A program made the position numbers and the translations under genes. Below, piece by piece: positions 53,097 through 61,999 of a stretch of DNA of 64,000 nucleotides. Position 1 is the first letter of the stretch; each line of letters opens with the position of its first letter. Below the pieces are notes generated by a model that saw only the letters and a list, made by a program, of their open reading frames with translations, did not search any database and was not told the origin of the DNA. Source of the stretch: CBDDHT01 sp965227905 (GTDB lineage: Bacteria > Pseudomonadota > Alphaproteobacteria > Rhizobiales > Methyloligellaceae); contig OZ245780.1 in NCBI GenBank assembly GCA_965227905.1, positions 2,046,001 to 2,110,000 of the forward strand, in the 5' to 3' direction.

Positions 53097-54379
53097 GATG
53101 GACTACGCTCCTGGCCTTTTTGCCGACGCCTTCGCATTGTCCGCCTTACGCTCATATCCGCTTCTGATCGACCGAATTGCAGGAACGCTGCCATATCGCG
53201 GTTTAGTTTCTTGATCTGTAGAACGTGGCGGAATCGCATGGATTGCGCCTCATACTGTAATCGTCTCCGTTCCAAGTTCTGATGCTTTATCAATTCTTGA
53301 AGCGCGTCCTGGTCCCGATCTTTGGCTGCGAGTGCATCATCTTCGATTTGTTTTTTGATAGCCGCATATTTCCCGGTGAGGCGGAGCCATAGCGCTTTCA
53401 GACCCTTTGGCAAACGGGTTGCCCGTTCCCGCGTTTCCGTTAACCGGCGTTCTTCCTGAGTCTGTCGTAGCGCATCCCGGGCGTGCCGGTGCAATACCGT
53501 AAGCGCCTTCTTGCGTTCGTTGAGTTGCTCAGACTCCATGGCCTGTGTCTTTGCGATCTCATTTGAGTATTCTGAGAGCTTGTCGGTGAAGTGCGCTTTC
53601 AGCATCGCTTTCGTCTCACCAACAGTTGGCAAATCAGAACAATCACCGAGCCTGGCGGAAACATCCTTCGCCCTCACATTGGCCATTCGCGCGACCGCGT
53701 AGACTTCACCGCGCCAGTCCACAACCACGGCCCCGCGCTTGTCGCCTTTAGCCAGAAAATAGCCGCGCTCTTTCAAAACCGAAGCAAACGCTGTGCGCGA
53801 ATCCGATACTGCCCAGCACTCCTGAATTGTGGCTTTGATTGTTCGAGGGTCCAGTCCCTGGCATCGAGCCTGCTGCCATTCGGCCATTGTAAAGTTGGTG
53901 GGATCACGCTCTTCGCTGTTCATCAGCCCGCGCGGCATTTTCCATTTCTGCTCTAGATAGATGGCCCGCGACATATCTCGAAGCTGGAGCTTGTCATAGG
54001 ATGGGTCGATCGCTTTCATTTCCCTTGCGTCAATGCGAGACCAGACACAGTGGGCATGTCTACGGCCTTCTTTTTCGTGGAACACAATTGCTCTTGGCTG
54101 GCCCTCAAATCCTAGCTTCTTTTCTATGGCGCTGACGGCCTTCTCAAAGACCTCAACAGGAACGCTCTCCGTTTCAGGTGGATTCAAGCTGAGGGAATAG
54201 AGAAATTTCTTGCATTGCGTGCCCCGACTCATCGCGTAGCTTTCCATCAAGGCTCCGGTCAGATCATCGGCAATGAAGCCCCGCAGCTCATGAATGGTGA
54301 CATGCTCGTTGTCATCGGCGTTAAGTAAGTGCAGCGCCAACTGCGCCGCGCCGCCGCGCCGGTTGCCCTTGAGGATCAT
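53087..54379 (-). CDS. Relaxase (MobA/VirD2-like mobilization nuclease)
   Basis: 430 residues. MILKGNRRGGAAQLALHLLN opens the domain; the metal-binding triad is in FHEKEGRRHAHCVW (His101, His108, His110). The C-terminal 200 residues are a basic coiled coil. It nicks oriT and pilots the strand. The start at 54379 overlaps the mobC stop (ATGA) and has ggggagatc upstream. With no T4SS genes in view, the element is mobilizable rather than self-transmissible. Confidence 0.88.
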   Translation of the reverse strand: MILKGNRRGGAAQLALHLLNADDNEHVTIHELRGFIADDLTGALMESYAMSRGTQCKKFLYSLSLNPPETESVPVEVFEKAVSAIEKKLGFEGQPRAIVFHEKEGRRHAHCVWSRIDAREMKAIDPSYDKLQLRDMSRAIYLEQKWKMPRGLMNSEERDPTNFTMAEWQQARCQGLDPRTIKATIQECWAVSDSRTAFASVLKERGYFLAKGDKRGAVVVDWRGEVYAVARMANVRAKDVSARLGDCSDLPTVGETKAMLKAHFTDKLSEYSNEIAKTQAMESEQLNERKKALTVLHRHARDALRQTQEERRLTETRERATRLPKGLKALWLRLTGKYAAIKKQIEDDALAAKDRDQDALQELIKHQNLERRRLQYEAQSMRFRHVLQIKKLNRDMAAFLQFGRSEADMSVRRTMRRRRQKGQERSPSIH

Positions 54380-54816
54380 TCCGGTGATCTCCCCCGCAAA
54401 CCGAGCGCCACTACAAGGTCGTTTCGCATTGAGCAAACGTGGGAATACGCTGTCTCGATTTTGGCCTGAGTTTCGTCATCCAAAAGAAGACTTCCGCACC
54501 TGGCCTCATAAGCAAGCGTCTTGAGACTATCGGCAATTTCGGATTGACCTAGCAAACCGAGCAATCGCCCTAACGCTTCGCGGTCTTTAATGGGTACGTT
54601 CTTCTGACCGCCTTTTTTGCCGAACACCTTGGAGCGGATATAGGCACTGACGTTCTGACCATTTCGCTCGGCATCAAATTTCACCGCTCGCAGTTCGGCA
54701 TCAGATAGGCGCAGTGTGAGAGGGGAGGGGCGTTTTTTGCTTCCTTGAGCTTCCGACGCCGCAGAGAAAGCAGCTCGGGCGGATTTATCCGTGCTCTTCC
54801 GTGCGTCTCCTAACAT
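54376..54816 (-). CDS. MobC-like relaxosome accessory protein
   Basis: 146 residues. PLTLRLSDAELRAVKFDAER followed by GQNVSAYIRSKVFG is the ribbon-helix-helix region of MobC-type proteins, which bind oriT and assist the relaxase. C-terminal half is helical. Overlaps the relaxase gene by four bases. Confidence 0.8.
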   Translation of the reverse strand: MLGDARKSTDKSARAAFSAASEAQGSKKRPSPLTLRLSDAELRAVKFDAERNGQNVSAYIRSKVFGKKGGQKNVPIKDREALGRLLGLLGQSEIADSLKTLAYEARCGSLLLDDETQAKIETAYSHVCSMRNDLVVALGLRGRSPE

Positions 54817-54980
54817 GGTGACGGCCCGCGCGTTTGTTTTCTTGTTCGCTTCGGTCGGCGAATTTCCTTTTTTATATCAATGTCTTCTTTATTGAGGTAA
54901 TCGGCCCATTCATGTAACGTCGTGAAGAGTGTTTCTGATGTGACCTCGGTGTTCGAGGTTTCTCCGGCCGGGCCCACCAT
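54810..54980 (-). CDS. Small hypothetical protein starting in the right att repeat
   Basis: 56 residues beginning MVGPAGETSNTEVTSETLFT with ribosome site agggaaag. The first codons come from the 13-bp att repeat and mirror the recombinase tail MVGPVGLE, so its start may only exist in the integrated form. Basic C-terminus. Overlaps mobC by seven bases. Confidence 0.5.
   Translation of the reverse strand: MVGPAGETSNTEVTSETLFTTLHEWADYLNKEDIDIKKEIRRPKRTRKQTRGPSPC
54968..54980. other. Putative attachment site, right (13-bp tRNA repeat)
   Basis: ccgggcccaccat, identical to the tRNA-Met 3' end at 25050-25062. A further gttcgag is 12 bases to the left, as in the tRNA T-arm, but the intervening bases differ, so only a short core is shared. 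Confidence 0.55.
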
Positions 54981-55099
54981 TTTTCTTTCCCTGTCGTGGC
55001 TCCGCCACTCCACGCCTCTTGTTTAGAGCCGGGAATCACGCCATTCCACTTTCTGTTTGTGTCATTTGATACCAACAAAATGCCCCGCGTGCAGGCATA

Positions 55100-56164
55100 T
55101 CAGTCTGCATTCAGAACGATACGCCCGGTGACGTTGCCATTCTTGAGATCGTCGAGTGCCTGATTGACTTCGGATAGCGGGCGCGAAGTGACGGGGATCT
55201 GCTCAACTTTTCCCGCTTTCACGAGTTCAATCAGTTCCCGAAGCTCCTGACTGCTTCCGACGTGGCAGCCACGTACTGTCAGCGCCTTTTGCGGCAGCCA
55301 GGGGAGCGGCATTTTGAAATCGCCACCATGAAGACCGACGACGACATAACGTCCAGTCTTCACCAGAGCATGCACCGCCATGCGCGACGTGGCCGGTATG
55401 CCGACAGTATCGAGTACAGCCAGGAGACGATTGCCGGCGATACGGCGCAATTCCTCGATTGCATCGTCGCGCGAGCTATCCAGGACGGCATCGGCACCCA
55501 TCTCTGTTGCGGTCTTGAGTTTTTCTGGATCGACATCGACCGAGATGATGCGTTGATGGCCTAAGGCACGTGCGATCGAAATGGCATTCAGACCAAGTCC
55601 GCCGGCCCCGATGATTGCCAGCCATTCACCCTCGCGCAGAGGATCGATCTTCTTGAGCGCGCTATAGACGGTCAGACCGGAGCAGGCATGTGGCGCAACG
55701 GTCTCGATATCCAATCCCTCGATATCAACGAGAAACTTCGGGTCCTGGACGAGCACATGCGTTGCATAGCCGCCATCTTGGATCAGCCCCATGATCCGCA
55801 TAGCCATGCAGTCGTTTTCCCTGTCCTCTTGGCAGGCAACACATTGGCCGCAACCGATCCATGGAAAGACAAGCATGATCTTGCCAACAGGCGTATCGCC
55901 CGCATCCGGTCCCGTCGCGATGACTTCGCCGACCATCTCGTGGCCCATGGCGACGGGGAGCTTCATGCCGCGGTCGGCCATCCGCAAGACGCCTTCTTCA
56001 CCAAGGTCGAAGTAACCTTCGCCGATGTGAATATCGGAGTGACACACACCTGAGCGGCGGATCCGGAGGAGCACTTCCGACCCTTGCGGCGTCGGGATAT
56101 CGCGTTCCCGCGCTTCGAGCGGCTTGCCGAATTCGACCAGGTCATAACTCGTGTAGGTTGCCAT
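55100..56164 (-). CDS. Zinc-dependent alcohol dehydrogenase (MDR family)
   Basis: 354 residues. Catalytic zinc site VCHSDIHIGEGYF and GHEMVGEV, structural zinc Cys cluster in GCGQCVACQEDRENDC, Rossmann motif IIGAGGLGLNAISIARAL. Oxidises an alcohol or reduces an aldehyde with NAD(P). Last gene of the six-gene operon. Confidence 0.93.
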   Translation of the reverse strand: MATYTSYDLVEFGKPLEARERDIPTPQGSEVLLRIRRSGVCHSDIHIGEGYFDLGEEGVLRMADRGMKLPVAMGHEMVGEVIATGPDAGDTPVGKIMLVFPWIGCGQCVACQEDRENDCMAMRIMGLIQDGGYATHVLVQDPKFLVDIEGLDIETVAPHACSGLTVYSALKKIDPLREGEWLAIIGAGGLGLNAISIARALGHQRIISVDVDPEKLKTATEMGADAVLDSSRDDAIEELRRIAGNRLLAVLDTVGIPATSRMAVHALVKTGRYVVVGLHGGDFKMPLPWLPQKALTVRGCHVGSSQELRELIELVKAGKVEQIPVTSRPLSEVNQALDDLKNGNVTGRIVLNAD

Positions 56165-56175
56165 CGGTTTTCCTC

Positions 56176-57045
56176 TCAGATGGATGTCGTCGATACGCGC
56201 TCCGCAATTGCCAAGATTCGATGCATGTCGCGAAGCACTGGCTTTTCAATGAGCTTCCCGTCGATCACGACGAGGCCAGTATCGGCATCCTCGAACGCCT
56301 TCACGACGCGCCGGGCATTGGCGACCGCATCTTCATCCGGGGTGAAAACCCTATTGAGAATGGCGATCTGTTTTGGGTGGATAGAACCCTTGCCGCTGAA
56401 GCCGAGATCTCGCGCGAGACACGCCTCACGTTCCATCCCTTTGGGATCTTCCAGATCCAGATAGGGGACGTCGATGACATCAAGGCCGGCACTGGCTGCA
56501 GCATGGACAACACGCGACCGGGCGTAGAGCAGTGGTTCCCAGGCATTCTTGCACCGGAGCTCCGCGGCCATATCGACGCCGCCGAAAAAGAGGGCTTCGA
56601 TGCGTGAACTCGCACGGGCGATATCGTATGCGGCCTCCAGTCCGGCATTGGTTTCGATGATGATATGGAGCCGGATGTCGTGACCGCGCTCGGTCAGAAC
56701 ATCATCCAACCAGACGATCTCATCCGGCGTCATTACTTTCGGGAGCATGATCGCAGGCGGTGGAGTGTCAGTATCCAGGATCGCCTGAACATCGGCCAGA
56801 CCGAATGCAGAGCGAAGGCAGTTGATACGCACGATCCGCTCGACGCCATCGTTCGCCTGAGCCTCGGCAAACAGGGCGATGGCTTTGTTGCGTGCTTCTG
56901 CCTTGTCCTTCGGCGCGATCCCGTCTTCGAGTTCGACGCAGACAATATCAGCACCTGAGCTAAGAGCTTTGGGGAACATCTCTGGCTTGAGGCCGGGTGA
57001 GAAGATAAAGCTGCGGCGCGGCGTTGCCGCTTCTTGTCCTGTCAT
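56176..57045 (-). CDS. CitE-like / HpcH-HpaI family CoA ester lyase
   Basis: 289 residues. RRSFIFSPGLKPEMFPKALS, VCVELEDGIAPKDKAEAR (Mg-binding Glu), RIVRINCLRSAFG, LPKVMTPDEIVWLDD, IIIETNAGLEAA and GFSGKGSIHPKQIAILNRVF are the ordered family motifs. Members split or form malyl-, citramalyl- or methylmalyl-CoA type esters. Substrate not decided by sequence. 11 bases from the dehydrogenase gene. Confidence 0.9.
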   Translation of the reverse strand: MTGQEAATPRRSFIFSPGLKPEMFPKALSSGADIVCVELEDGIAPKDKAEARNKAIALFAEAQANDGVERIVRINCLRSAFGLADVQAILDTDTPPPAIMLPKVMTPDEIVWLDDVLTERGHDIRLHIIIETNAGLEAAYDIARASSRIEALFFGGVDMAAELRCKNAWEPLLYARSRVVHAAASAGLDVIDVPYLDLEDPKGMEREACLARDLGFSGKGSIHPKQIAILNRVFTPDEDAVANARRVVKAFEDADTGLVVIDGKLIEKPVLRDMHRILAIAERVSTTSI

Positions 57046-57075
57046 TCTGGTCGGTCTCTTGCTTTGGGAACGGTG

Positions 57076-57915
57076 CTAAGCGCGCAGTTCGGTCTTGTCC
57101 GTACCCTCATAAAGGGCCGCGACCATGCGCTGCGTCGAGTCTTCATGCACGGCTATCGCCGCCGGATCGAGATCGGCCTTCGGGCTTGGCATGAGGTCGA
57201 AATGGCCGAACTCGTCGACACCGCGAACAAGGACAGCAGCGTCGCGGATCTTGGTCTGACGAACGGATGTGGGGATGTAGCGCAGTGCAAAGCCGATGCG
57301 GCGATCGTCCGTCGTGTTGGGGTGTGAGCCGTGCGCGAGGAGTACGTGATGGAGTGAGAATTCACCGGCCTTCAGGACGACATCGGTTGCTCTGTCTTCG
57401 TCCACATCGACGGCGATTTCCTGCCCGCGGGTGAGCAGGTTGTTTTCATCGAACGTATCGTTGTGCGTGACCTGACCGTCTCTATGGCTACCGGCGAGGA
57501 ACTTCATCGCCCCACTTTCGAGCGGGACGTCTGAAAAGGCGAACCAGGCGGTGATGATCTGATCGTGAGGCTCAAGGCCCCAATAGGTCGCGTCCTGATG
57601 CCAGGAGACGAAATTTCCGTCTTTCGGCTCTTTGATGAAAAAATTCGAGGTCCAGCAAAGGATATTCGGGCCGATAATCTCTTCCACCGCATCGAGAATT
57701 TTGGGGTGCCGAACAAGCTCATCGGCCCATTTGAAGAGCAGATGCGTTTGATGCCGCATCTTGGATTGCAACGGGCCGCCGTTTGCCTTTTCGACGGCCT
57801 CAAGGCGGTCCCTGTAGGATCTGGCTTCGTCGGTACTCATGGCGCGCAATGGGAAGCAATAACCGTCGCGCTCATAGGCCTCGCGCAGATTCGATCCGTT
57901 CGCGTCGCTCATCAC
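57076..57915 (-). CDS. Phytanoyl-CoA dioxygenase family protein (PhyH)
   Basis: 279 residues, Fe(II)/2-oxoglutarate oxygenase. The iron ligands fit HQDATYWGL (HxD) and the distal His in FSLHHVLLAHGSHPN, followed by RRIGFALRYIP with the 2-oxoglutarate Arg. Probably hydroxylates or demethylates a small substrate feeding the neighbouring one-carbon enzymes; this is inference. Confidence 0.9.
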   Translation of the reverse strand: MMSDANGSNLREAYERDGYCFPLRAMSTDEARSYRDRLEAVEKANGGPLQSKMRHQTHLLFKWADELVRHPKILDAVEEIIGPNILCWTSNFFIKEPKDGNFVSWHQDATYWGLEPHDQIITAWFAFSDVPLESGAMKFLAGSHRDGQVTHNDTFDENNLLTRGQEIAVDVDEDRATDVVLKAGEFSLHHVLLAHGSHPNTTDDRRIGFALRYIPTSVRQTKIRDAAVLVRGVDEFGHFDLMPSPKADLDPAAIAVHEDSTQRMVAALYEGTDKTELRA

Positions 57916-57981
57916 ACTCTCCCTCTTCCGCGTCTCGACAACCGCCTGGAGAGAGTATCGTTCTTTTGTTCAGGTTTCCAA

Positions 57982-59016
57982 TCAGGCGATATCAGGCGCG
58001 GCATCAACGACGGGGCGTGGATAGAGGCCGGCCGCCTCGACAATCGGTGCAATCGCCGCCTCCCAGAGGATGGCCATGATGTGAACGCCGGCGACGCCTT
58101 CGATCTCGCGCACTTCCTGGATCTGTTCGACGCAAAGCTTGATCCCCTCGGCACGCCAGGCATCGCGCATGGCAATCTTGTCATCCGAGTCGACGCCTTT
58201 CACGGCGCCTTCCATCCGTCTCATGCAGTCGTCGGGAACCACGATGCCTGGAACCTGATCGTTCAGGAATTTGGCCATGGGCGTGCTCTTGAGCGGTCCG
58301 ACGCCGGCAAGGATCGAGACCTTCTCGTGAAGCCCCATATCGACGACGCGCTTCATATATTCCTTGAACTGGCCCATATCGAAGATCATCTGGGTTTGCA
58401 CGAAGTCTGCGCCGGCGATGACCTTCTTGGCCAGCCTCAACGGGCGATGTTCCATGGGAGACGAGAAGGGGCTTGCTGCCGCTCCAATGAAAAGCCGCGG
58501 GCCGCCGCCCTTGATTTCTTCGCCGCACTGGAACCGGTTCTCGTCGCGCATGTCGCGAACCATGCGAATGAGCTGCATCGAGTCGACGTCATGCACATTC
58601 TTGGCGCCTGGATGGTTTCCGAAGGACTGATGATCGCCTGAAAGGCAAAGCACGTTCTGGACGCCATGGATGTTGGCGCCCATGAGGTCGCTCTGGATCG
58701 CCAGCCGGTTGCGATCCCGGCACGTCATCTGGATAACGGGCTCCAGACCGTTTTGCGCCAGCAGGATGCCGGTTGCGATGCTGGAGAGCCGGACAATACC
58801 GGTCTGGTTGTCGGTCAGGTTTGCGGCGTCCACATGATCCTTCATCATGTCGATCCGCTTCGTGACGAATTCCTTGTTGATGCTGCGCGGCGGACCAAGC
58901 TCGCCTGTGACCGCGAAATGTCCGGCGGCCAGAACGCGTTCGAGGTTGCTGCCGGATTTCAGTCCCGGCTTTGCATCGCTTGGTGCTAGGGCTGCCTGTT
59001 CGGCTACGGCACTCAT
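57982..59016 (-). CDS. Methylenetetrahydrofolate reductase-like protein (MetF family)
   Basis: 344 residues. TIM-barrel folate enzyme with GELGPPRSINKEFVTKRIDM, NLTDNQTGIVRLSSIATGIL, CRDRNRLAIQSDLMGANIHG, LCLSGDHQ and FVQTQMIFDMGQFKEYMKRV. It interconverts methylene- and methyl-tetrahydrofolate. Its neighbours (a MetV-like Rieske protein and a ferredoxin) suggest it uses iron-sulfur partners rather than NADH alone, as in bacterial MetFV systems, and may run in the oxidative direction. Confidence 0.88.
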   Translation of the reverse strand: MSAVAEQAALAPSDAKPGLKSGSNLERVLAAGHFAVTGELGPPRSINKEFVTKRIDMMKDHVDAANLTDNQTGIVRLSSIATGILLAQNGLEPVIQMTCRDRNRLAIQSDLMGANIHGVQNVLCLSGDHQSFGNHPGAKNVHDVDSMQLIRMVRDMRDENRFQCGEEIKGGGPRLFIGAAASPFSSPMEHRPLRLAKKVIAGADFVQTQMIFDMGQFKEYMKRVVDMGLHEKVSILAGVGPLKSTPMAKFLNDQVPGIVVPDDCMRRMEGAVKGVDSDDKIAMRDAWRAEGIKLCVEQIQEVREIEGVAGVHIMAILWEAAIAPIVEAAGLYPRPVVDAAPDIA

Positions 59017-59037
59017 GAGGTCTGACTCCGTTTCCGA

Positions 59038-60216
59038 TCAGGCGTTGAAGAAGTCATCGTCATCGAGCTCTTCTTCCTCGACGTCGACATCATCATCGTC
59101 ATATTCGTACTCGATCTCCTTCTCGATCGAGACGTAGATCCCGTCATCTTCCTGTTTGACCGGATAGGTCTCGATCGGGCGTTCGGCCATGCCGCACAGG
59201 GCACCGGTCTTCAGGTCCCACTGCCAGATGTGCTTGGTGCATGTCAGCTTGTCGCCTTCGAGCTCGCCCGACTCGTCCAAGGGTTCGGCCATATGAGGAC
59301 AGTAGGGCGGGAATGCGCGGAGATAGTCGCCCATATTGGCGATCATCACACCGATGCCTTTGACCTCGAAGCGCTTGAGGGACTTGACCGGAACATCGGC
59401 CACGGCGCAAACACGCGTCCATTCGGCATCGGCCGCAACTTCCGGCTCGATTGCAGGCGCAGGCTCCTGTGCCGTTTCCGTTGCCGGCGGTGCAGGCGGG
59501 GGCGGAGCAGTCGGCCTTTCTTCAATAAACGGGCTCTCCGCGCGCGGCTGGTGTAGGTCGTCGCGCACGACAACCTTGCGCATACTGCCGCCACGGCTTG
59601 TCGACCAGTCCTTCGGCGGCTGGATGTCCATCAGCTCTTCCATGAGGTCGAGATTGTCCACCTGGTCCCAGATCTTGGACCAGACGCACGGCATGGAATT
59701 GTCGACTTCGCACTTGCCATTTTCCGATCCGCCGCACGGACCGTTCATGAGCTGCTTCGGACAGCGCGTGATGGGACAGAGCCCGCCCGTATAGTGGATC
59801 ACGCAGTTGCCGCATCCGACGCAACGTTCTTCCCAGATGCCGGGTTCGGTCGGTTGCCCCATGAAATTCGTATCGAGCCCCGGATAGACACGGGTGCCTT
59901 CAAAGCGCTCGGCCATCGTCTGGACGCCGACGCCGCAGGCCATCGAGAGCACCGCGTCATAGTCGCCGACATCCTCGTCAATCGGCTGGATGAACTCCTG
60001 CACGCATTGGCGCTGGACGGTGACTTCTTCGACTTCAACGTCTTCGCCATTCGCTGCCGCAGCCGTGCGCAAGGTGGCGGCCAGAGCGCCGGTTTCTTTC
60101 TTGCCGCCCGAGAAGCATACGGAAACGCAGGTTCCACAGCCTACGGCGAGGACCTTCTTCTTGCCCTTGAGCATCTTCTGGATGTCGGCGAGCGGCTTCT
60201 GCTCTGCGACAATCAT
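59038..60216 (-). CDS. MetV-like MTHFR C-terminal zinc domain fused to a Rieske [2Fe-2S] domain
   Basis: 392 residues. Residues 1-200 form the MTHFR_C/MetV domain: VLAVGCGTCVSVCFSGGKKE, ERCVGCGNCVIHYTGGLCPI, and the hallmark CPKQLMNGPCGGSENGKC. A proline-rich linker follows (TAPPPPAPPATETAQ). Residues 265-365 are a Rieske domain with CPHMAEP and CTKHIWQWD (Cys-x-His ... Cys-x2-His). The protein ends in a run of acidic residues (about 360-392). It probably passes electrons between MetF and the ferredoxin protein encoded next. The fusion is unusual. Confidence 0.88.
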   Translation of the reverse strand: MIVAEQKPLADIQKMLKGKKKVLAVGCGTCVSVCFSGGKKETGALAATLRTAAAANGEDVEVEEVTVQRQCVQEFIQPIDEDVGDYDAVLSMACGVGVQTMAERFEGTRVYPGLDTNFMGQPTEPGIWEERCVGCGNCVIHYTGGLCPITRCPKQLMNGPCGGSENGKCEVDNSMPCVWSKIWDQVDNLDLMEELMDIQPPKDWSTSRGGSMRKVVVRDDLHQPRAESPFIEERPTAPPPPAPPATETAQEPAPAIEPEVAADAEWTRVCAVADVPVKSLKRFEVKGIGVMIANMGDYLRAFPPYCPHMAEPLDESGELEGDKLTCTKHIWQWDLKTGALCGMAERPIETYPVKQEDDGIYVSIEKEIEYEYDDDDVDVEEEELDDDDFFNA

Positions 60217-60232
60217 CGGCGTTGTCTCCTCT

Positions 60233-61294
60233 TCAAACCGTGTCGGCCGTTTGGCTTGATTTGTCTTGCGGAGCGCTGGAGGCTCCGTTGCTTTGAACGC
60301 GGATTGGGTTGGGGCCCAAGGTTTCGATTTCTTTTTTCAGGGCATCCACAGCGTCTTCAAAGGCTGTTGCACCGTCATCGGGCAGATGCACCATACGCGC
60401 GCGGGCACCGTCGAGACCGACATCGTCCAGCCATTCCCGAATCCAACCCATCCGACGATCAGCATTGAAGTTGCCGGTCGAGTAGTTGCAGCGTCCGGGC
60501 TCGCAGCCGGTTACGAGAACGCCATCAGCACCCGCTTCGAATGTCTTCATCACATGGAGATTGTCGACGCGGCCGGTACACGGCATGTCAACGATGTCGA
60601 GCTCGTCACTGTCTGCGGATGGATGCGCCTTTGCTGCCGACTTGCAGTTGGGACAGGCGAAGGCGACGATCTTTGGAGCCGTCGACGGCTCGGCATCTGG
60701 TACCGTATGAGCTGCAAAGAATTCTCTCACCTCGGCATTGACGTCGACATCCGAAAACTGGGTCATGCCAATCGCGCCTGTGGGACAGGCTGCTGCACAA
60801 AGGCCGCAGCCCGTGCAGGTGTCCATGTCGACAGCCGCTGCTCCCAATATGCCGCCAACGCCAAGTTTATCCGGATCAATCCTCGCGGCGCCGAACGTGC
60901 AGGCCCTCACACAGGTGAGACAGGCGACACAGATCCGCTGATCGACGACGGCGATCGGCCGATCCAGGAGATAGGGATTGGTGATTGCCTGAACGGCGCC
61001 AGGGGCTGGCAGATCCAACACCAACTCGGCGGATTTCGCGCGCGAGACACAGACGGTCAGATAGTCCGATCGCTCGTCGGCCTCAAGGACCGTATCGCGA
61101 TGATCAGGGTCGCCTCCGACATATCTTGTTTTGCAAGTGCCGCAGCGCCCATCGGAGCAGGAGCTGCGCACTTTGTAGCCGTTCTCAACAAGGACACGGA
61201 GGATCGATTTGTTCGGCGGCACGGGAAACGTTTCGCCCGTGCTCGCGATCTTGATCGAGAAGCTTTCAGTCGATTTTTCCGCCTGTGCACTCAT
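60233..61294 (-). CDS. Fused 2Fe-2S / 2x4Fe-4S ferredoxin with MvhD/FlpD-like domain
   Basis: 353 residues. Residues 10-95: plant-type ferredoxin with CSDGRCGTC and a distal Cys. Residues 110-180: two 4Fe-4S motifs, CVACLTCVRAC and CTGCGLCAAACPTG. Residues 205-320: MvhD/FlpD domain with FACPNCKSAA, DMPCTGRVDNLHVMKTFEAG and GVLVTGCEPGRCNY. In methanogens and some bacteria MvhD links a dehydrogenase to heterodisulfide reductase-type flavoproteins. First gene of the operon, 16 bases before the MetV-Rieske gene. Confidence 0.9.
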   Translation of the reverse strand: MSAQAEKSTESFSIKIASTGETFPVPPNKSILRVLVENGYKVRSSCSDGRCGTCKTRYVGGDPDHRDTVLEADERSDYLTVCVSRAKSAELVLDLPAPGAVQAITNPYLLDRPIAVVDQRICVACLTCVRACTFGAARIDPDKLGVGGILGAAAVDMDTCTGCGLCAAACPTGAIGMTQFSDVDVNAEVREFFAAHTVPDAEPSTAPKIVAFACPNCKSAAKAHPSADSDELDIVDMPCTGRVDNLHVMKTFEAGADGVLVTGCEPGRCNYSTGNFNADRRMGWIREWLDDVGLDGARARMVHLPDDGATAFEDAVDALKKEIETLGPNPIRVQSNGASSAPQDKSSQTADTV

Positions 61295-61849
61295 AGATCA
61301 AGGCTTTCCCGTCACCCATAGGCAATCGCGCCGTCCAAAGGCGGCGATCCGAATAATTGCAGAGAAGTATGAATTGCCCCAAAAAACCTGACAATAAGCG
61401 CCGATTGGGGGGCACCCCGACGTCGGGGCATGGTTAAGAGTCGCGACCGATTCCAGGAACTCCCGGAAATGTGGCTATTTTCGTGTGGTATATAGGACTA
61501 GGACTTGAACATTTGAGGGCTCCACCATGATCTGATTGCGGCCCCGTGATGAAGGTAAGGAAATTTTACCGCCAACTTGTTCGTACCGAGCAGCGATTCG
61601 TCTTCAATGCTCGACGCGATTGTCGCCAGTTTCGTATGCAGAATTGCAATCGGGTAGATCGCGTGACCCGTAAGCTTAAACCGCTCAGGGTAATTGAGCA
61701 TCTCAGAACGGTCCATTCGCCATTCATTGAGCGAAGCCATTGGGAGTTCTCGTCACTCTCGTCCAATAATCCGGCAAAACTATTATGATGGTCATGGAAG
61801 CTGATATATGACCGGTGTAAATGGAAAGCGGTCACAATCGCATAGCCCT
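61295..61849. other. Upstream region of the one-carbon operon
   Basis: Contains the operator-like palindrome at 61415-61428 and probably the operon promoter. Beyond it, an 80-codon minus-strand frame (61498-61740; MDRSEMLNYPERFKLTGHAI, then YPIAILHTKLATIAS) has no ribosome site and no recognised family; it may be a small gene or a fragment left by the IS insertion at 61850. Confidence 0.4.
61415..61428. promoter_or_regulatory. Palindrome ccccgacgtcgggg, possible operator
   Basis: A perfect 14-bp palindrome about 120 bases before the operon start, with flanks (gca/cat) that nearly extend it. It has the form of a dimeric regulator binding site; no regulator gene is seen beside it. Confidence 0.5.
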
Positions 61850-61999
61850 TGACCTGGGCCCCAAGACGCCCTCATTTATTTTGAGAGTCCAGAGTTTAGA
61901 TAACTAGTCATCCTGTTGTCGTGAAGTGCTGTTTCCTTTTCTGTTTTCATGGTCGCGGTGTGAGCCTTCCCCTCGGAGCCACCGTCGCTCGTTCGCCCA

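Noticed and set aside
54947..54980. A second tRNA gene at the right island end
   Set aside because: Only the acceptor 3' end and a T-loop-like word are present; no anticodon or D-arm. Treated as an att-type repeat.
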